Shown: positions 30,064 through 41,692, counted from the stretch's first letter. The stretch: 64,000 nucleotides of DNA from Lumbricus terrestris (GCA_949752735.1 OX457050.1:39719553-39783552), one strand, 5' to 3'. Made by a program: numbers and translations. Notes: generated by a model from the sequence alone, not told the origin.

Positions 30064-31060
30064 ATAATACATCGAAGTAATAATAGGTAATAAAAACATG
30101 AAAATTAAAATCACAAGTTAAATTACAATATAATTACTAAACTATTATCGTCAAACAAGTTATCTATATAGCATTCTCGTGATAAATCCCTTTCCAATCA
30201 ATTAATCACATCGAGGTATCTCTAGATTATGTGAACGGGGCCTGAGGGAATAACCAGTTACACGTTCAGGTGGAAGAAGATAATGGAGGACATGACCGGG
30301 GTCACAAAGGATAGAAGTAAAGAGGGATACATCTGCTTTAGAACATAACATGTCAAAAGTAGGAGTGTTACTGGGCAAAAAACCTTGTCGTACCGACTTT
30401 CTAATAATAGCGGACAGGCGACTTCTCTGACCCTCATTTGCAAAACCCCACCATGCAGGTGAAGAATAAAGCATTCGCGCGACTGTGGTGGAACGTACAA
30501 CATCATGGAGTCGGCTGCCTGTCAAACCATGCGATACAAGGATACGAAGTGCATAAAATGATTGCTTTGCTTTACAGATAATATTATCAATGTGTGCAGA
30601 AATCCCAATCTATATGAAAGCATGATGCCAAGAATCTTAACTGCATCAACTCGCTCAATCCCTCTAATGGGGGAGGGCAGACAGAAGTTTTGGAACGGGG
30701 ACGCCTAAAGATGACTTCACATGACTTGCTATGATTTAGGCGCAAGTTACAAGTTCTAGCCCACACTGCAATGTGATCAAGTTCAGCATCAGTAGTGTCA
30801 ATATTTGAAGCAGGTATAATCAAGTAACAGTCATCAGCATATTTAAAAAGCCTATTACCTGAAAATAGTAGTTTTAATCCAGAAATCAATGAAAGAAAGT
30901 TGACTGGCCCAAGGCCAGACCCTTGAATTATGCTAGCATTAATGCACTTGAAAGAGGAGGTTATGCCACAGAACTTAGTACAATGCACTCGGTTTTGTAA
31001 CAAAGCAAGAACCCAGTTGTAAACAAAGTCAGGAATCGGCATACTGTTGCTACGGTAGTG
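30064..31060 (-). pseudogene. 5'-truncated LINE reverse transcriptase, host of the gypsy insertion
   Basis: The minus-strand frames 31042-30587 and 30525-30202 belong to one non-LTR retrotransposon. The first has IIQGSGLGPVNF and the catalytic box FKYADDCYLIIP, then LRLNHSKSCEVIF. The second has LYSSPAWWGFA, then KSVRQGFLPSNTPTFDMLC and LHYLLPPERV, the usual C-terminal end of CR1/Jockey-like ORF2. A frameshift separates them and the 5' half is missing. The 3' UTR runs to 30064 and resumes at 15853-15781 beyond the gypsy element. Confidence 0.8.
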
Positions 31061-31594
31061 GTGGTGAAGTATAGTGAACCACGGGTTAGCCTAAAAGATC
31101 TCTGTGTCGTGCATCGTTACTTTAGCATTACCCTGCCTTTTGAAAAATGCAAACATCACCCAAAAATCATAGGCCGAAATAACTTACCGTAACTCGTCAT
31201 ATCAGTGTAGTCATCGGCCTTCAACTGAGACTCGCATACCCACTCGCTAAAGTTTTATGTTGTCACGTTTTTTCCTACAATCCACTGCTGTCTCAAATGG
31301 CTATCTTTAGGAGACTTGCGTATTCCTTTTCCTATGCGTTTTGGCACGCAGCAATAGGTCGAAATTTTGCACTTTTAACAACTCTGCATCACTTATGTAA
31401 ATAAACAAACAGCACACCCATGCTCACGATTTAACCGGAAGTCCGCGTTTTGTCTAAATGTCAACGTGGCGCCACCTATAACCTCCATTTATACAGAGTC
31501 CCCCATTGCTCACCCGAATCACTTTAACCACTGAGTGAGTGCAACTCCTGACGGCACTATGTCACCAAACAACTTATGAACGGCAGTTTTATTA
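31061..31594. other. Unassigned sequence
   Basis: No gene recognised. Part of it (about 31440-31530, containing GTGGCGCCAC) is an inverted match to about 12010-12080. Confidence 0.4.
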
Positions 31595-31680
31595 TCAATG
31601 GTCCGTTAGATCAATGGTCCATGTGATCAATGGTCCGTGTGATCAATAGTCCTATGTTCAACAGTTCTGTGATCAATGAT
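31595..31680. repeat. Short tandem repeat GATCAATGGTCCGTGT
   Basis: Four to five units of 16-17 bp on the pattern GATCAATGGTCCGTGT, the last ones diverged. The style resembles the tandem-repeat termini of the elements at 11545 and 33696, so it could be an orphaned transposon end. Confidence 0.6.
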
Positions 31681-31737
31681 CAGAATTATTCGTAATCATT
31701 CTTATCTTTAGTGACGTCGGAATGCATTGAATGACAT

Positions 31738-31860
31738 TTACAATCTAATCAATCAATCAACCAATCAATCAATCATATGTTTTATTTGCAACCGAAGTAT
31801 AATACATGACAGGTTTACACATCTTGAACACTGGTTACAAAAAGGGGAGGCCCTAAAGGG
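31738..31860 (-). repeat. Probable LINE 3' end, minus strand
   Basis: On the minus strand the sequence ends in (TTGATTGA)n-like units (plus-strand AATCAATCAATCAACCAATC), preceded by AAATAAAACATATGATTG. This is the usual look of a LINE 3' terminus. No coding part is recognised. Confidence 0.4.
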
Positions 31861-32990
31861 ATAAAATAATCCCAGCGCTGTCTAGGGACACCAACTAATA
31901 TATTGAGTTGACGATGTGAGGTGGCCATGACGAAATCGTGCAAAAAAATCAACACAGTGATTAACAAAACTGACAAAACACAATCAAGCAAATTATGCTA
32001 AGAGACGGACACAAAATAAGTGTAAACTGAAAAGCTCAATGCTGTTGAGACATAAACATTATTATGAAAAAGAAAAAGAAACAAAAGCCTAACTACAGAA
32101 CAGAGACCTATACTGTAATGCATACAATGAGCGAACAGCGCTCTACCTTTATTAGGTAGGCCTACCTTCTATTAGAAAGGCACTAAATTTCTTCTTAAAA
32201 GCCCAAGTCCATTCTCAATCTACAGGAATGCAACAACCAATCAACTTAATTAATATGTATATACAGTGAATGTAAAGTAAAATCATAAAATCATAGCAAT
32301 GCAATGCACAAACCATGTAATATGCTACAATAAGTCCTCAAACAATTTATGCTTGTATTGTAACGAATGTTACTTTTACGATTTAATTGCTATAATTATA
32401 TTAATATTAATGGCGATTATACAGGTTAAAATACACGGGGAAGGCCTGCAACGCTAAATATAATTGATATAATTGTCAGTGTTGCTGATAACGCTATTTT
32501 AATGTCCAAAAATCATTAGTTTGCGTGTGTCGCATTTAGAAAACCTATTTCGGGGATCCAGACCATTTTCGCTGCCGGGATCCGGGGATTCGGGCCGTAC
32601 CCTGTAACGCAGCCATGCCACAAGGTTACGACAGAACGAAACGGCTAGTACTATCCTAGCATTACACTAAATATGACACTCACATCGAAAAAATTCACAT
32701 TTAAACACAAATTGGCAAACAAACTATCATTAACTTAACGATAAAACGTAAAAATCCGAAGTAGTGAGCATAAATCATAATGTTTTTCGCTAGCAAGAGC
32801 CGAAAATGCACTTAATATCGCTCAGCCTAAAATTTCGCACTTAAAATGCAAATAACTAATTTTCCCCAAGGAGGATTTGGGTGGATTTTCAGCCAACTAT
32901 TAAATTATATGGTCCCTTTCAGAATCCGCAAAAATTACCTTGTAGCAGAATTTTGCCTGGGTACACTATGTAAAACTTTTTAGTACTCCT
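31861..32990. other. AT-rich sequence without a recognisable gene
   Basis: No ORF with recognisable motifs. A short GC-rich patch (about 32553-32610) repeats GGGATCC and CCGGGATCCGG. Confidence 0.4.
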
Positions 32991-32994
32991 GGAC

Positions 32995-33620
32995 TATTAA
33001 TAAAAGATGGATTGATGAGCAAACGTCAGGCTCTTGAAAGCGGCCATCTTGAACTTAAATCTTGTACTCCGGTGCCTGTTCCACCTACTGTTCGAAGGCT
33101 GTGTGTTCTATGCTCCAGATCGCATAACCTAGAACTTCTTCTTACTTACTAATATCAAATACGGCATTGAAGACATTGAAATCATTCAGCAAAGGATAAC
33201 CTAGCGTTTACCGGAATAAAATATAAGAAATTTGACTGGTGCAGGATCAGTAGCGGCAGGATAATTATTTTTCAACAATACGCATCTTTGGCCTAAATCA
33301 TTGTCATCAACCATGTTTTCATTTAAACAGGAATTCATCTAATTAATCCAGCTTCTATTGCCACAATAACTCTTTTTCTCTGGATCGTATTTCAATTTTA
33401 AAAACTATATTTCTAATGAATCCAACTCAAATTTCAGCAATCTGTTTTCATAAATTCCATTCCTATCTGGAGTAATAGTTATTTTCATCGACCCGATTTC
33501 TATTCAGCAAATTTTTTTCGTCAATCCAACTTGTATGCCATCAACCCTGAATCCCATGCAATGGCGAATAATTTATTCCGCTAAAACGGCAATTTACCCA
33601 GCAACGTAATAATTATACGG
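32995..33620 (+). repeat. Dispersed repeat R3, forward copy
   Basis: The first half (33000-33290: GATTGATGAGCAAACGTCAG, CCGGAATAAAATAT) is inverted at about 58960-59260. The second half, with TTCATCAATCCAGCTTC-type units and ATGCAATGGCGAATAATTTA, is inverted at about 56840-57190. It is a non-coding compound repeat that again carries the minisatellite core. Confidence 0.65.
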
Positions 33621-33630
33621 CTTAGCCACA

Positions 33631-33685
33631 ACCGTCTGAATCACACGATTCTGTCTGAACAACTGAATTGTGTGATTCAGACGGT
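33631..33685. repeat. Perfect 16-bp inverted repeat
   Basis: ACCGTCTGAATCACAC at 33631-33646 is inverted at 33670-33685, separated by 23 bp. Weaker pairing extends outwards into CTTAGCCAC and GTAGCTTAAG. It adjoins the left target duplication of the next element. Confidence 0.7.
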
Positions 33686-33695
33686 CGTAGCTTAA

Positions 33696-34456
33696 GGGGA
33701 ACGGACATTTCCCCACTGGACATATCCCCCCGGACATTTCCCCCCGGACATTTCCCCCCCCCCGGACGTTTCCCCCCTACCCTAGGACATTTCCCCCCGT
33801 ATGCGGGAACCAATGTTTTTATGGTCTTCAACATATGAAAAAGAGCTTGAGAAATGGAAGCTGGATGAAGACGTTTTACAGGTGAAATAGAAGGTGGATT
33901 GATGAAAAAATGCAAGTGAAATACAAGCTGGATGAAGGTATTTTATATATATGAAATAGAAGCTGGATTGATGAAAAACGCTTAAGAAATGGATGCTGGG
34001 TGAGAAAAAACGCACTTTTTGCCCATCCAATACCCGCACATTTCACTTGCATTTTTTCATCATACCAGCTTCTATTTCAGATCTAAAAAACTTTCATCCA
34101 GCTTCTATTTAGCTTGCATTTTTTCATCAATCCAGCTTCTATTTCAGATCTAAAAATACCTTCATCCAGCTTCTATTTAACTTGCATTTTTTCATCAATC
34201 CAGCTTCTATTTCAGATCTTAAAATACTTTCATCCAGCTTCTATTTAACTTGCACTTTTTCATCAATCCAGCTTCTATTTCAGATCTAAAAATACTTTCA
34301 TCCAGCTTCTATTTAACTTTTTGAGGTTGTATGCACAGAATGGGGGAAATGTCCGGGGGGATAATGTCCTAGTCGAAATCGGGGGGGGGACGTCCAGGGG
34401 GGAAATGTCCGGGGGGAAATGTCCGGGGGGAAATGTCCAGGGGAAATGTCCTACAC
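33696..34456. mobile_element. Non-autonomous element with tandem GGACATTTCCCC ends
   Basis: A 761-bp element whose two ends are inverted arrays of the unit GGACATTTCCCCCC (about five units on each side, with C or G runs). The 11-bp direct repeat TCGTAGCTTAA lies at 33685-33695 and 34457-34467. The centre (33830-34320) is filled with CCAGCTTCTATTT units in both orientations, spaced by TTGCATTTTTTCATCAAT and CAGATCTAAAAATAC. No transposase. The open frames across it are repeat by-products. Confidence 0.8.
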
Positions 34457-34559
34457 TCGTAGCTTAAATAAGTTATACGTAGCTGCTATCAGTTCATTAC
34501 ATGAAACTGAATATAACGAAAAACCAAAAGCTTCTTGGTCTGGAAGACTTTCAACTGTA

Positions 34560-34850
34560 ATCTTCTAGACTCAACTTTAACTTCGAACTATTCAATGATC
34601 AACATCCAACAATGACAGAAATATGCATTGCAAGCTAAGACAAAACTGTTTAAAATGAATGAAAAAAATGACCCGTTGTTGTATTCTCAATTGTATAATT
34701 ATAAACGACAATCTGATTTCTACGTCCATCCGTACAAAATGGCGAGCGATACAAAATGCGATACAAAATGCGTGTTTTGGCGCAATGACAACATTACTGG
34801 CGCCATAGAGTATGACTCTGCCATCTAGTCAATATCAGATTCTGTAGGCT
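34560..34850 (+). repeat. Dispersed repeat R1, forward copy
   Basis: Diverged copy with CTAGACTCAACTTTAAC at the start, ACGTCCATCCGTACAAAATG in the middle and CTGCCATCTAGTCAATA at the end. A short duplication of GATACAAAATGC is inside. Confidence 0.6.
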
Positions 34851-34904
34851 ATTTACTACGCTGACACGAGGTGTATAGAAACATGTGGTTCTGACATTGG
34901 TAGA

Positions 34905-35270
34905 ACAAACTACGTGGACACAATATTACAGTGTAAATAACACATCATATTGATTAAATCATTATTATCTATTTGAATTTCCGTAAATGCACTGCAGTGG
35001 CGAATGAGGGAGCTTGACACGATAAAGAAATCTTCAAGATGAACAATTAATATGCTCACGTTATTTCCCCAATGACGTTTGCAAGTTCTCCTAGTTTTGG
35101 CACTGTGCGGTTCTCTATTTGGATCTGGTTTACTATTCTTTTCCGTAATTGATTTTGCAGAGACATTGCTAGTTGACGACTGAGGAGACCCCACTCTTAC
35201 CCTGCCGGACGCGGCTCTCTCCGTTGCCCAGGTTTCAATATTGGCTTCATCTTTAATATCCTCTGATAAG
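34905..35270 (-). other. Possible host exon or unknown ORF
   Basis: A minus-strand frame from about 35260 to 35041 reads SEDIKDEANIETWATER, later SKPDPNREPHSAKTRRTCK. Its composition looks like a disordered, basic coding segment, and it runs to AACGTGAGC, a fair splice-donor context. I do not recognise the protein. It could be an exon or a transposon scrap. Confidence 0.25.
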
Positions 35271-35439
35271 AATATATATAGTCAGGTGATCTCCTCGGTC
35301 CTTTCTCTTGTTCTTCTTCTTGAGAAACCATCCCTCTTGCACCGATGACTTTCGGCATCCGTCCTTAAGGATCTTCTCCTCTAGCTACGTAGGCTACACG
35401 CGTATCTCGACAGCGCGCGCACCGTCCCCAACATTATGT

Positions 35440-36640
35440 TCACTTGAGACATGAGGACTGCCATGAAGAGGTGGTGTGCTGGGCAATTGAACAGAATTGA
35501 CCCGTGGGAGGTGAGGTGGAGTATGACATACCCCAGAGCTTTCTACAGAGGTATACTCCAATTGGCGTTGCATGTAAAAGATAACTTTCCGGTAAATCGC
35601 GGGAGTAACCCTGACGCGGGTTGGGTAGCCACTAGGCTTGGTGAAAAGAATCTGAAACCGGTTTCACCTGGATTTCGGTTTCGTTACAGTTTCTACGGAA
35701 GACCGATTAGGCCTTCCAAGCCAAACAATAGAGTGTTGCCGGTGGACTATAGCCTGCCACACGGTGCGCTGCTTATAACGTGGAGTAGTGACCGACTACT
35801 CCATACGTACTGTGACTCGTTCATTCGTTCATAGTGAATTCGGCTGTGTTCGACTGTCTCTACATGATTGGCATTGGCCATTCGAACATGATTTGGCGAT
35901 CCTGAGTGTATGCGGTTGTGAGAGCTTTTCGTAGTGATCTTTCAGTGTTCCCTTCCTTGTCATTGATCTCACAGGGTTCAACCTTCCGTTTGAGGGGTAC
36001 GTGATAATACGGTCGGAGACGCCGCAGCTCCGTCGGTCTGCGGGAGTGTGAAACGTTTGAGAAAAAGGGGAAATCCCCTGGTGAGAAATACGAAGTTTCT
36101 TGTTCTAAACCTGTGTGTACTATTCTGCGGGACTGGGATGGGCTCCTACCTGCAAGGGACGTACCGGGTGGTCTTTCCGATCCTGCCGTGTAGGCGATCG
36201 TAGTGAGTTTTTTTTTATCGTAACGTGTTGGGTTACGTGGCGTCTGATTGGAGGCGTTGCGACTCCAGATGTTCGCATGAAACCGATGCGTCGGTGAGAC
36301 ACGTTCAAAGTAACTGAATTATCGGGGCACCAAGTTATTCGGGTTTTCCAGCTAAACGGTGGATTTTGTGTTGTCTCCTCGGGTAGAGGATTGCTCGTAG
36401 ACTTAGGGTCTTAGCGAGGGAAGCAGATAAAAAAAACTTGAGCGATAAGACCAAGTTTCGGCAGGGTTTTTACGTTGAGGTCCGTAACTGCTGAGTGTAA
36501 GGGCGAACGGCGCCGGTAGAATATACGACAATTAATAAGTCTCTTCGGAGACGGGGTTACCCGTTACCTGTTCCCCAAGACCGCCAGGTCTTTTATTTTT
36601 TTCCAGAAATCTGTGAAAACGAACAGCATCTACCTATCCG
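35440..36640. other. Unidentified region, moderate GC
   Basis: A plus-strand frame at 35451-35834 has no recognisable motif. The stretch ends in a small hairpin AGACCGCCAGGTCT followed by TTTTATTTTTTT (about 36580-36602). It may be the 5' part of an unidentified retroelement, but nothing diagnostic was found. Confidence 0.3.
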
Positions 36641-37380
36641 CTCTTCCGAGCGGCCGAGAAGACCAAGTCTCGGGAAAGTGACAGTTGTTGCCGGTAGTTG
36701 GACGGGTGAGGCGAGCACCCAAGGCGCCCGTCGCGTACTCTGTGCGAGGCGGCGGCGCGTGTTCCGCGTGGGTCATTGTTGACGAGATGGGAAAGGGATC
36801 GTGGCGTAGTCTTGGCATGGGGCCATTGGAATGGCCGTGGTTTATGGCACTGTGGACATCGGTGGGCCTCGGAACGTGTTCAGTAGTCCCCGTTGGTGGC
36901 GATGGTTCGCGGGCTGCCAGCTGCAGCGTGGTGCGCAAGGAGACGGGCAAGAAGACGAAGACCGGCGCAGCGACGGTTGGCGCGCGGCGAGGACGCTCTG
37001 CTGGTGGGACATAGAACCCTGTATTGGGAGTCGGCCATCCTCCTACTCAGGATGTCGCCTATTCGGTGACCGCGGTCGAGGCAGAGAGCGAGTCCGATGC
37101 GGCCGAGCGGTGCACTCGGTCGCAGGCGTCAGGAAATTCTTCGTCCCTGGAGGACGGCGGTGACGGCGCGACCCGAGAGCCTCACGGGATCCTGGTAAGA
37201 CAGAGTGCCTTTCGGGTCCTGGGCAGCCCAAGACTCTCGGTGAGGCGGGTGCTACCGAGAGTGGACAATTATTCGATCGGGCAGAGGCGGGCACCGGTGA
37301 TAGAGAGGAAATATCACGCGCGTCGTCTGCCGGGAGTCGGACGCCACAATAGCCACACAAGGCTGTAGCTAGGGGGTGTA
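36641..37380 (+). other. GC-rich patch with overlapping open frames
   Basis: Much richer in GC and CpG than its surroundings. Plus-strand frames 36685-37014 and 37024-37368 follow each other closely. The second carries an acidic, Ser-rich segment (VEAESESDAAERC) and ends basic. No domain is recognised. Candidates are a LINE ORF1-like N-terminal region or chance open frames in high GC. It ends at a GGTGTTTGAACACC palindrome with a C run (about 37383-37412). Confidence 0.3.
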
Positions 37381-37496
37381 TGGGGTGTTTGAACACCCCC
37401 CCCCCCCCCAATGGATAATGCTGTCGCGGAAAGGGGGGGAGGAGAAGAAGAAAAGAGAAAGAACACTGGAAAGGTTCCCCCACTCTCAGGGACCAG

Positions 37497-38464
37497 TGTA
37501 ACGAACAGGGGCGAAGAAGCCCGGCGAAGACCTCACTCCACAATCGTCAGGATGGCCGTCCAGATGATCAGTTGGAGAGGGATCTGTCCATATGTCGCGC
37601 GTGTCGTTTCAGGGGGGAAACGTAAGTTCGCCTTCGTGGTCTATCAAAGGCAGCAGCTCCCTCCGATCGAATCGCCCCAGCTCAACAGAATAAGACGATG
37701 TCCGAACAGAAGACGATTTATTCATGAAGTAACACTGCAGTCGAAAAGTATCGTCACACTGCGGTCACACGTCGTCACACGGTCGTCCCACGTCGTCGTT
37801 CCGTGTCGTCGCCTCACTCTCCTCTCTTTTCTCGGTGACTAACGTTCCTTCGATGACTCTCCCTCGGTCGATGACTCGCTGACTACCGAAATCGCTGACT
37901 CTCCCTCGAATGACTGTCGCTAAATCGATCGCTCTCGCTGACTCGCTGACTAAAGACTGAGCTGAGCGGAGCTCCTTATATAGCCCTAAAGAGGCAAAGA
38001 GGCAAAGAGGCAAAGAGGCTAAAGAGGCAAGAAGGCAAAGAGGCTAAAGAGGCAAAGAGGCAAGAAGGCAAAGAGGTTAGGCCAACGAATGGCGGGAAAC
38101 GAAAGAGGCTAGGCCAACGAATGTCGGGAAACGAAAGAGGCTAAAGAGGCAAGAAGGCAAGAAGGCAAGAAGGCAAGAAGGCAAGAAGCCAAAGAGGCCA
38201 GGCCAACGAATGGCGGGAAACGAAAGAGGCTAAAGAGGCAAGAAGGCAAGAAGGCAAAGAGGCCATGCCAACGAATGGCGGGAAACGAAAGAGGCTAAAG
38301 AGGCAAGAAGGCAAGAAGGCAAAGAGGCCATGCCAACGAATGGCGGGAAACGAAAGAGGCTAAAGAGGCAAGAAGGCAAGAAGAGGCCAGGCAAACGAAT
38401 GTCGGGAAACGAAAGAGGCTAAAGAGGCCTTCCAGAAAATGGGTCTTCCCCAATTTTCGCCACA
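37497..38464 (-). repeat. 3' LTR with expanded minisatellite
   Basis: 968 bp, about 210 bp longer than its partner. The difference comes mostly from the AAGAGGCAAGAAGGC array at 37987-38420. CTCCTTATATAGCCC (37970-37984) looks like a TATA-like segment shared with the other LTR. Confidence 0.8.
37987..38420. repeat. Minisatellite in LTR (AAGAGGCAAGAAGGC and GGCCAACGAATGGCGGGAAA)
   Basis: Higher-order array: blocks of 7-16-bp units (AAAGAGGC, AAGAAGGC) alternate with GGCCAACGAATGGCGGGAAA about six times. A shorter version is at 42228-42420 in the other LTR. Confidence 0.85.
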
Positions 38465-38477
38465 TCCTCCTCCCTCT
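38465..38477 (-). promoter_or_regulatory. Polypurine tract of the 37.5-42.4 kb element
   Basis: On the minus strand AGAGGGAGGAGGA directly precedes the TGTGGCGAAAA start of the 3' LTR, as expected for the plus-strand DNA primer. Confidence 0.7.
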
Positions 38478-39056
38478 ACGGTACAAAAATGTCCTCATTT
38501 TTCGTCCCAGTCCGTAATTCTGAGTCCACAGCAATGGTCAAAACACAAAGTCAGTCCCACACGGGACAACAATACTTAACTATTTATGTTCAAAGTCTCT
38601 AGCGTTTCTAGTGTTCATGACGATAAAGAATTAACGCTGTACTGTCCTTCGTTTTACAGTTCTCAAAACGATAGCACTGTCCATCTCTACGTACGATTAG
38701 TTCTAACTAACCGACCTAAAAGACATCAGGTTACGTTTCACACAAAACGGCCGTAAACAGAAAGTCATAACAGAAACCTTGTTCTTCATGGAACAACTCT
38801 CATAAGTAACACTTAATTACGTGCACAGAAACTATGTTCTTCAAGGAACAACTCAAAAACATCTCGCATAAAACAGAATCACAAACACTCAACTAAGTTC
38901 ACAGAAACGGGGTTCACTTGGAACAACACAACGATATCTCGCATGAGACAACCACAAGTAAAGCGAAAGCGTCTCAACTCGCGCAACAGAAAATCGTTCC
39001 ACAAGGAACCAGATCACATATAGAACATGAACGAGCGCTACTGTAACAGACCTCAG

Positions 39057-40337
39057 TTATCGATAACGAGCAGGTCGGCGCACAGTCCGCTTGGGGCGCT
39101 GTTCCGCCCGGTCAGGGTCCCGGACCATTCTTTCGTCGTCGTCCGGTTCTGGAGGAGGAGGAGGAGTACAGAGAGGTAACATCGCAACCCCGCACGGGCG
39201 CGCGATGTTCGCACGTCCGGCTCCAAAGGCCGCAAGAGACTCGTCGATGGGAAAGTGCGGGTAGGAACGTTGCACCCACTCGGCCGGGAGAGCGGTCTGC
39301 CTCCCTCCACCGATCGTTTCAGCAGCGGCGGCAAGTGTCGTCGCTTCCTCTTCGTCACGCCAGTCGAGCGACCGGCTGGTCACTCCGCCCAATCCGTCGG
39401 GCGCGGGTGTAGCGCACGAAGGCACGCTCTCCTTTTCTCGCTCTAATGGCTGCCTACGGCTTTTACCCAAGTGGCGCGAACCCACGGACGTGACCTTTAA
39501 CCCTACCCGTGGCTCCAATTCGGGCGGCACTTCTAACTGGCGGCTACTAGGGGGGTGAAGTTTAACTGTACTTCTAACGGGCGTCAACCCATCACCCCTA
39601 CGCGCTCTGCGTCGCAATGTCTGCCTCATGGGGCGCGCTTCGTCCGTCTCTATTCTATGCGTCGTAATTGACGTGCTGTCTAAGTCTCTGTCGCTAAGAG
39701 AAAATACGTCCTTATAGTCAATCAATAACTGGTCCAATCGCTTACGAATTTCGGAAGGAACGTCTTCCGGCAAATCCGCCATTAAAGTGTCTCGTAGTAC
39801 ATACTCATCGACTAACACTTCGTTCTGTTTCGTCCCCGGTTCCACCTCTACGGGATGCAAACCACCGAGGAACTGGTCCTTCGCAAATCTTACAGGTTTC
39901 TCGTTTAAATTCACCAACCTCACCCTAACGTCGGCACTGTCTCCCACTATCACACGGGCAAGATGTACCTCGGGTCCAATCTCCTGCGCTTCGGTCATCC
40001 AAGCGGGCGCTGTAGTTGCTAAATCTCCATGCATCATCCTAGCTGGGACCTCACTTTGGCACTTAGGGGACACCACAACCTCCTCGGCCAGTATTACCCT
40101 ACGGCACCACATAGACCCGTTACCTTTTACAAGGGGTATACGCCTACGCCCCACAAATAGTGCACCATTGCCAAAGCCTATTCTACAGCGGTGTTCCCGT
40201 AGCCAGTCCATACCCAACATAGGTTCAGTAATTTGGTCGGACACCAAAAATCCAGTGGGGATCTCAAAACCATTCCGTACCCTAATAGGCAATTGGACCT
40301 CCCCAAGAACATTAATACTAGTGCCATTAGCAGCCAT
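39057..40337 (-). pseudogene. pol: Protease C-terminal part fused to pol C-terminus
   Basis: 426 codons. The start carries the protease flap and hydrophobic strand region (LVSDQITEPMLGMDWLREH). DVFSLSDRDLDSTSITTHRI is the linker just before reverse transcriptase. After RPMRQTLRRRARRGDG the expected reverse transcriptase, RNase H and integrase are absent, and the frame jumps to a basic tail ending TVRRPARYR, a common pol C-terminus. The whole catalytic block has been deleted in frame, which gives a long ORF without enzyme domains. Confidence 0.7.
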
Positions 40338-40648
40338 CAGAAAACGAGAACAAGATTGCAGTGTGCTAACCCTTCGACAATCGTTGACGGAACCAGTTTG
40401 ACTTCAGGTCCCGTACCGATCATGCACATCTGCGGTTGGCCGTTGATTGTTCCGCGAATGTAGACTGCGTTGCTGCTGGATCGGTCCGGCAATCTGGAAC
40501 GCGTCGCGTGATTCACCGCCACCGACATCAGTGGCGTGGGTACTTCTGTTCCGGAAGTTGCGGCGTCGTTCCGGCGGTCGAAAGGGCGTCGTGGTTGGCG
40601 GCAGTTCCGGCTAATGTGACCGTCGCGGTTACAGTTGTAGCAGGTCAC
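40337..40648 (-). pseudogene. gag: Gag zinc knuckle and N-terminal protease, active site altered
   Basis: Contains CYNCNRDGHISRNC, a CCHC knuckle, then the protease region with MCMIGTGPEVKLVP. The usual catalytic D-T/S-G is G-T-G here, so the aspartic protease is dead. Overlaps the next frame at 40337 with a shift. Confidence 0.7.
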
Positions 40649-40672
40649 ACGCCGTCTCGAATTGTCCTGGCC

Positions 40673-41640
40673 TCAGTCGTCGGTACTGCGGCTTCCGGGA
40701 CGACCGACATGCCTCAGATCGTCGTCGGTCGGAGCTCGGAGCTTCTGGAACTGTCGGTCGATTCGTCGCTCCATCTCTTTCTGCCAGCGTCGTTGTTCCT
40801 CGCGCTGCGTCGCCAGGAACCGGTCGAGCGTCGACTGGATCTGGCTGTCGTCGGTCTCCTGCGTACCCCTGACGCGGTTGGAAGGCCTTCTGCGATCGTC
40901 GGCGTCGGTGACCCGTTGATAGGCCTCCAGACGAAGCGTCGTCCGGTAGGCCTCGTCCAGATTCGTCGGTTCTCTTTCACGTACCTCGAGGGAGAGTTCT
41001 CGGTCGCGCAAAGCCTCCAGGAAAGCGTCTTTGGCGATGATTTCAGTAGTTTCGTTGGATGGTACTGGGTACGCTAACACGACGAGTCGGCGAATGTCGT
41101 GTAGTAGTTAGCTCAGCGTCTCTTCGGCACGTTGGCGTCGGTAGTACAGCTGGGTGCGGAAGATTTCCGCCTGCCCCTCCGTACCGTACCTCTGGCGTAG
41201 GCGTGCGACGAGTTCCTCGTAGCTAACGTCCCGTGCGCCGAAGTCCCAGAAAAGTAGCGTTGCGGTTTTTTTTCCAGCGAACATCGGAGGTAGTCGATCT
41301 TGTCCACGGCCGTCCACCGGTTGAGACGGGCGCAGACCTCAAACTGCACTCGGAACAATCCCAGCGATCCCGTTTCGTCGAATTTACCTGGTTTCATCGG
41401 AGGCGGTCGATTCCATGGCCGATCTCCGGTAATCTCCCTTTCGTCGGACGTCTATCGGTATCTCGTCCTCATCGGCCTCCGTTCGTCGGCGTGAAACTCC
41501 TCGATCCGTTGTCTTCGATCCGATCGCTGCTCCGCCATCGCTCTCTCCTCAGCAAGCGGCGTGGAAATGCTCGCCCGTAGATCGGCGTATCCTCCAGCAG
41601 GGTAGGCGACTGTCACTTCCTCATCGTCCTCCTTCGTCCG
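40673..41640 (-). pseudogene. gag: Degenerate gag capsid region
   Basis: Split over several frames (41397-41113, 41317-41108, 41080-40673). Recognisable pieces are FRVQFEVCARLNRW, FWDFGARDVSYEELVARLRQ and FLEALRDRELSLEVREREP, which align with FLRRFEVCSRHNNW, LWDFGSEDVVTWSDLVQKLR and FLDAMKDQDLALKVREREP of the 20063-22807 ORF. A stop and shifts at about 41080-41110 break it. Confidence 0.7.
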
Positions 41641-41673
41641 TCAATTGCGAATGTCGATCAGAAGAGCTGCGTA

Positions 41674-41692
41674 CCCCACTTGCTTGGTACCA
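41674..41692 (-). promoter_or_regulatory. Putative primer-binding site
   Basis: Minus-strand TGGTACCAAGCAAGTGGGG starts one base after the 5' LTR. It resembles the complement of a tRNA-Leu 3' end with small changes. Confidence 0.45.

Noticed and set aside
31595..31680. CRISPR-like array
   Set aside because: Units are contiguous and diverged with no spacers, in a eukaryotic context.
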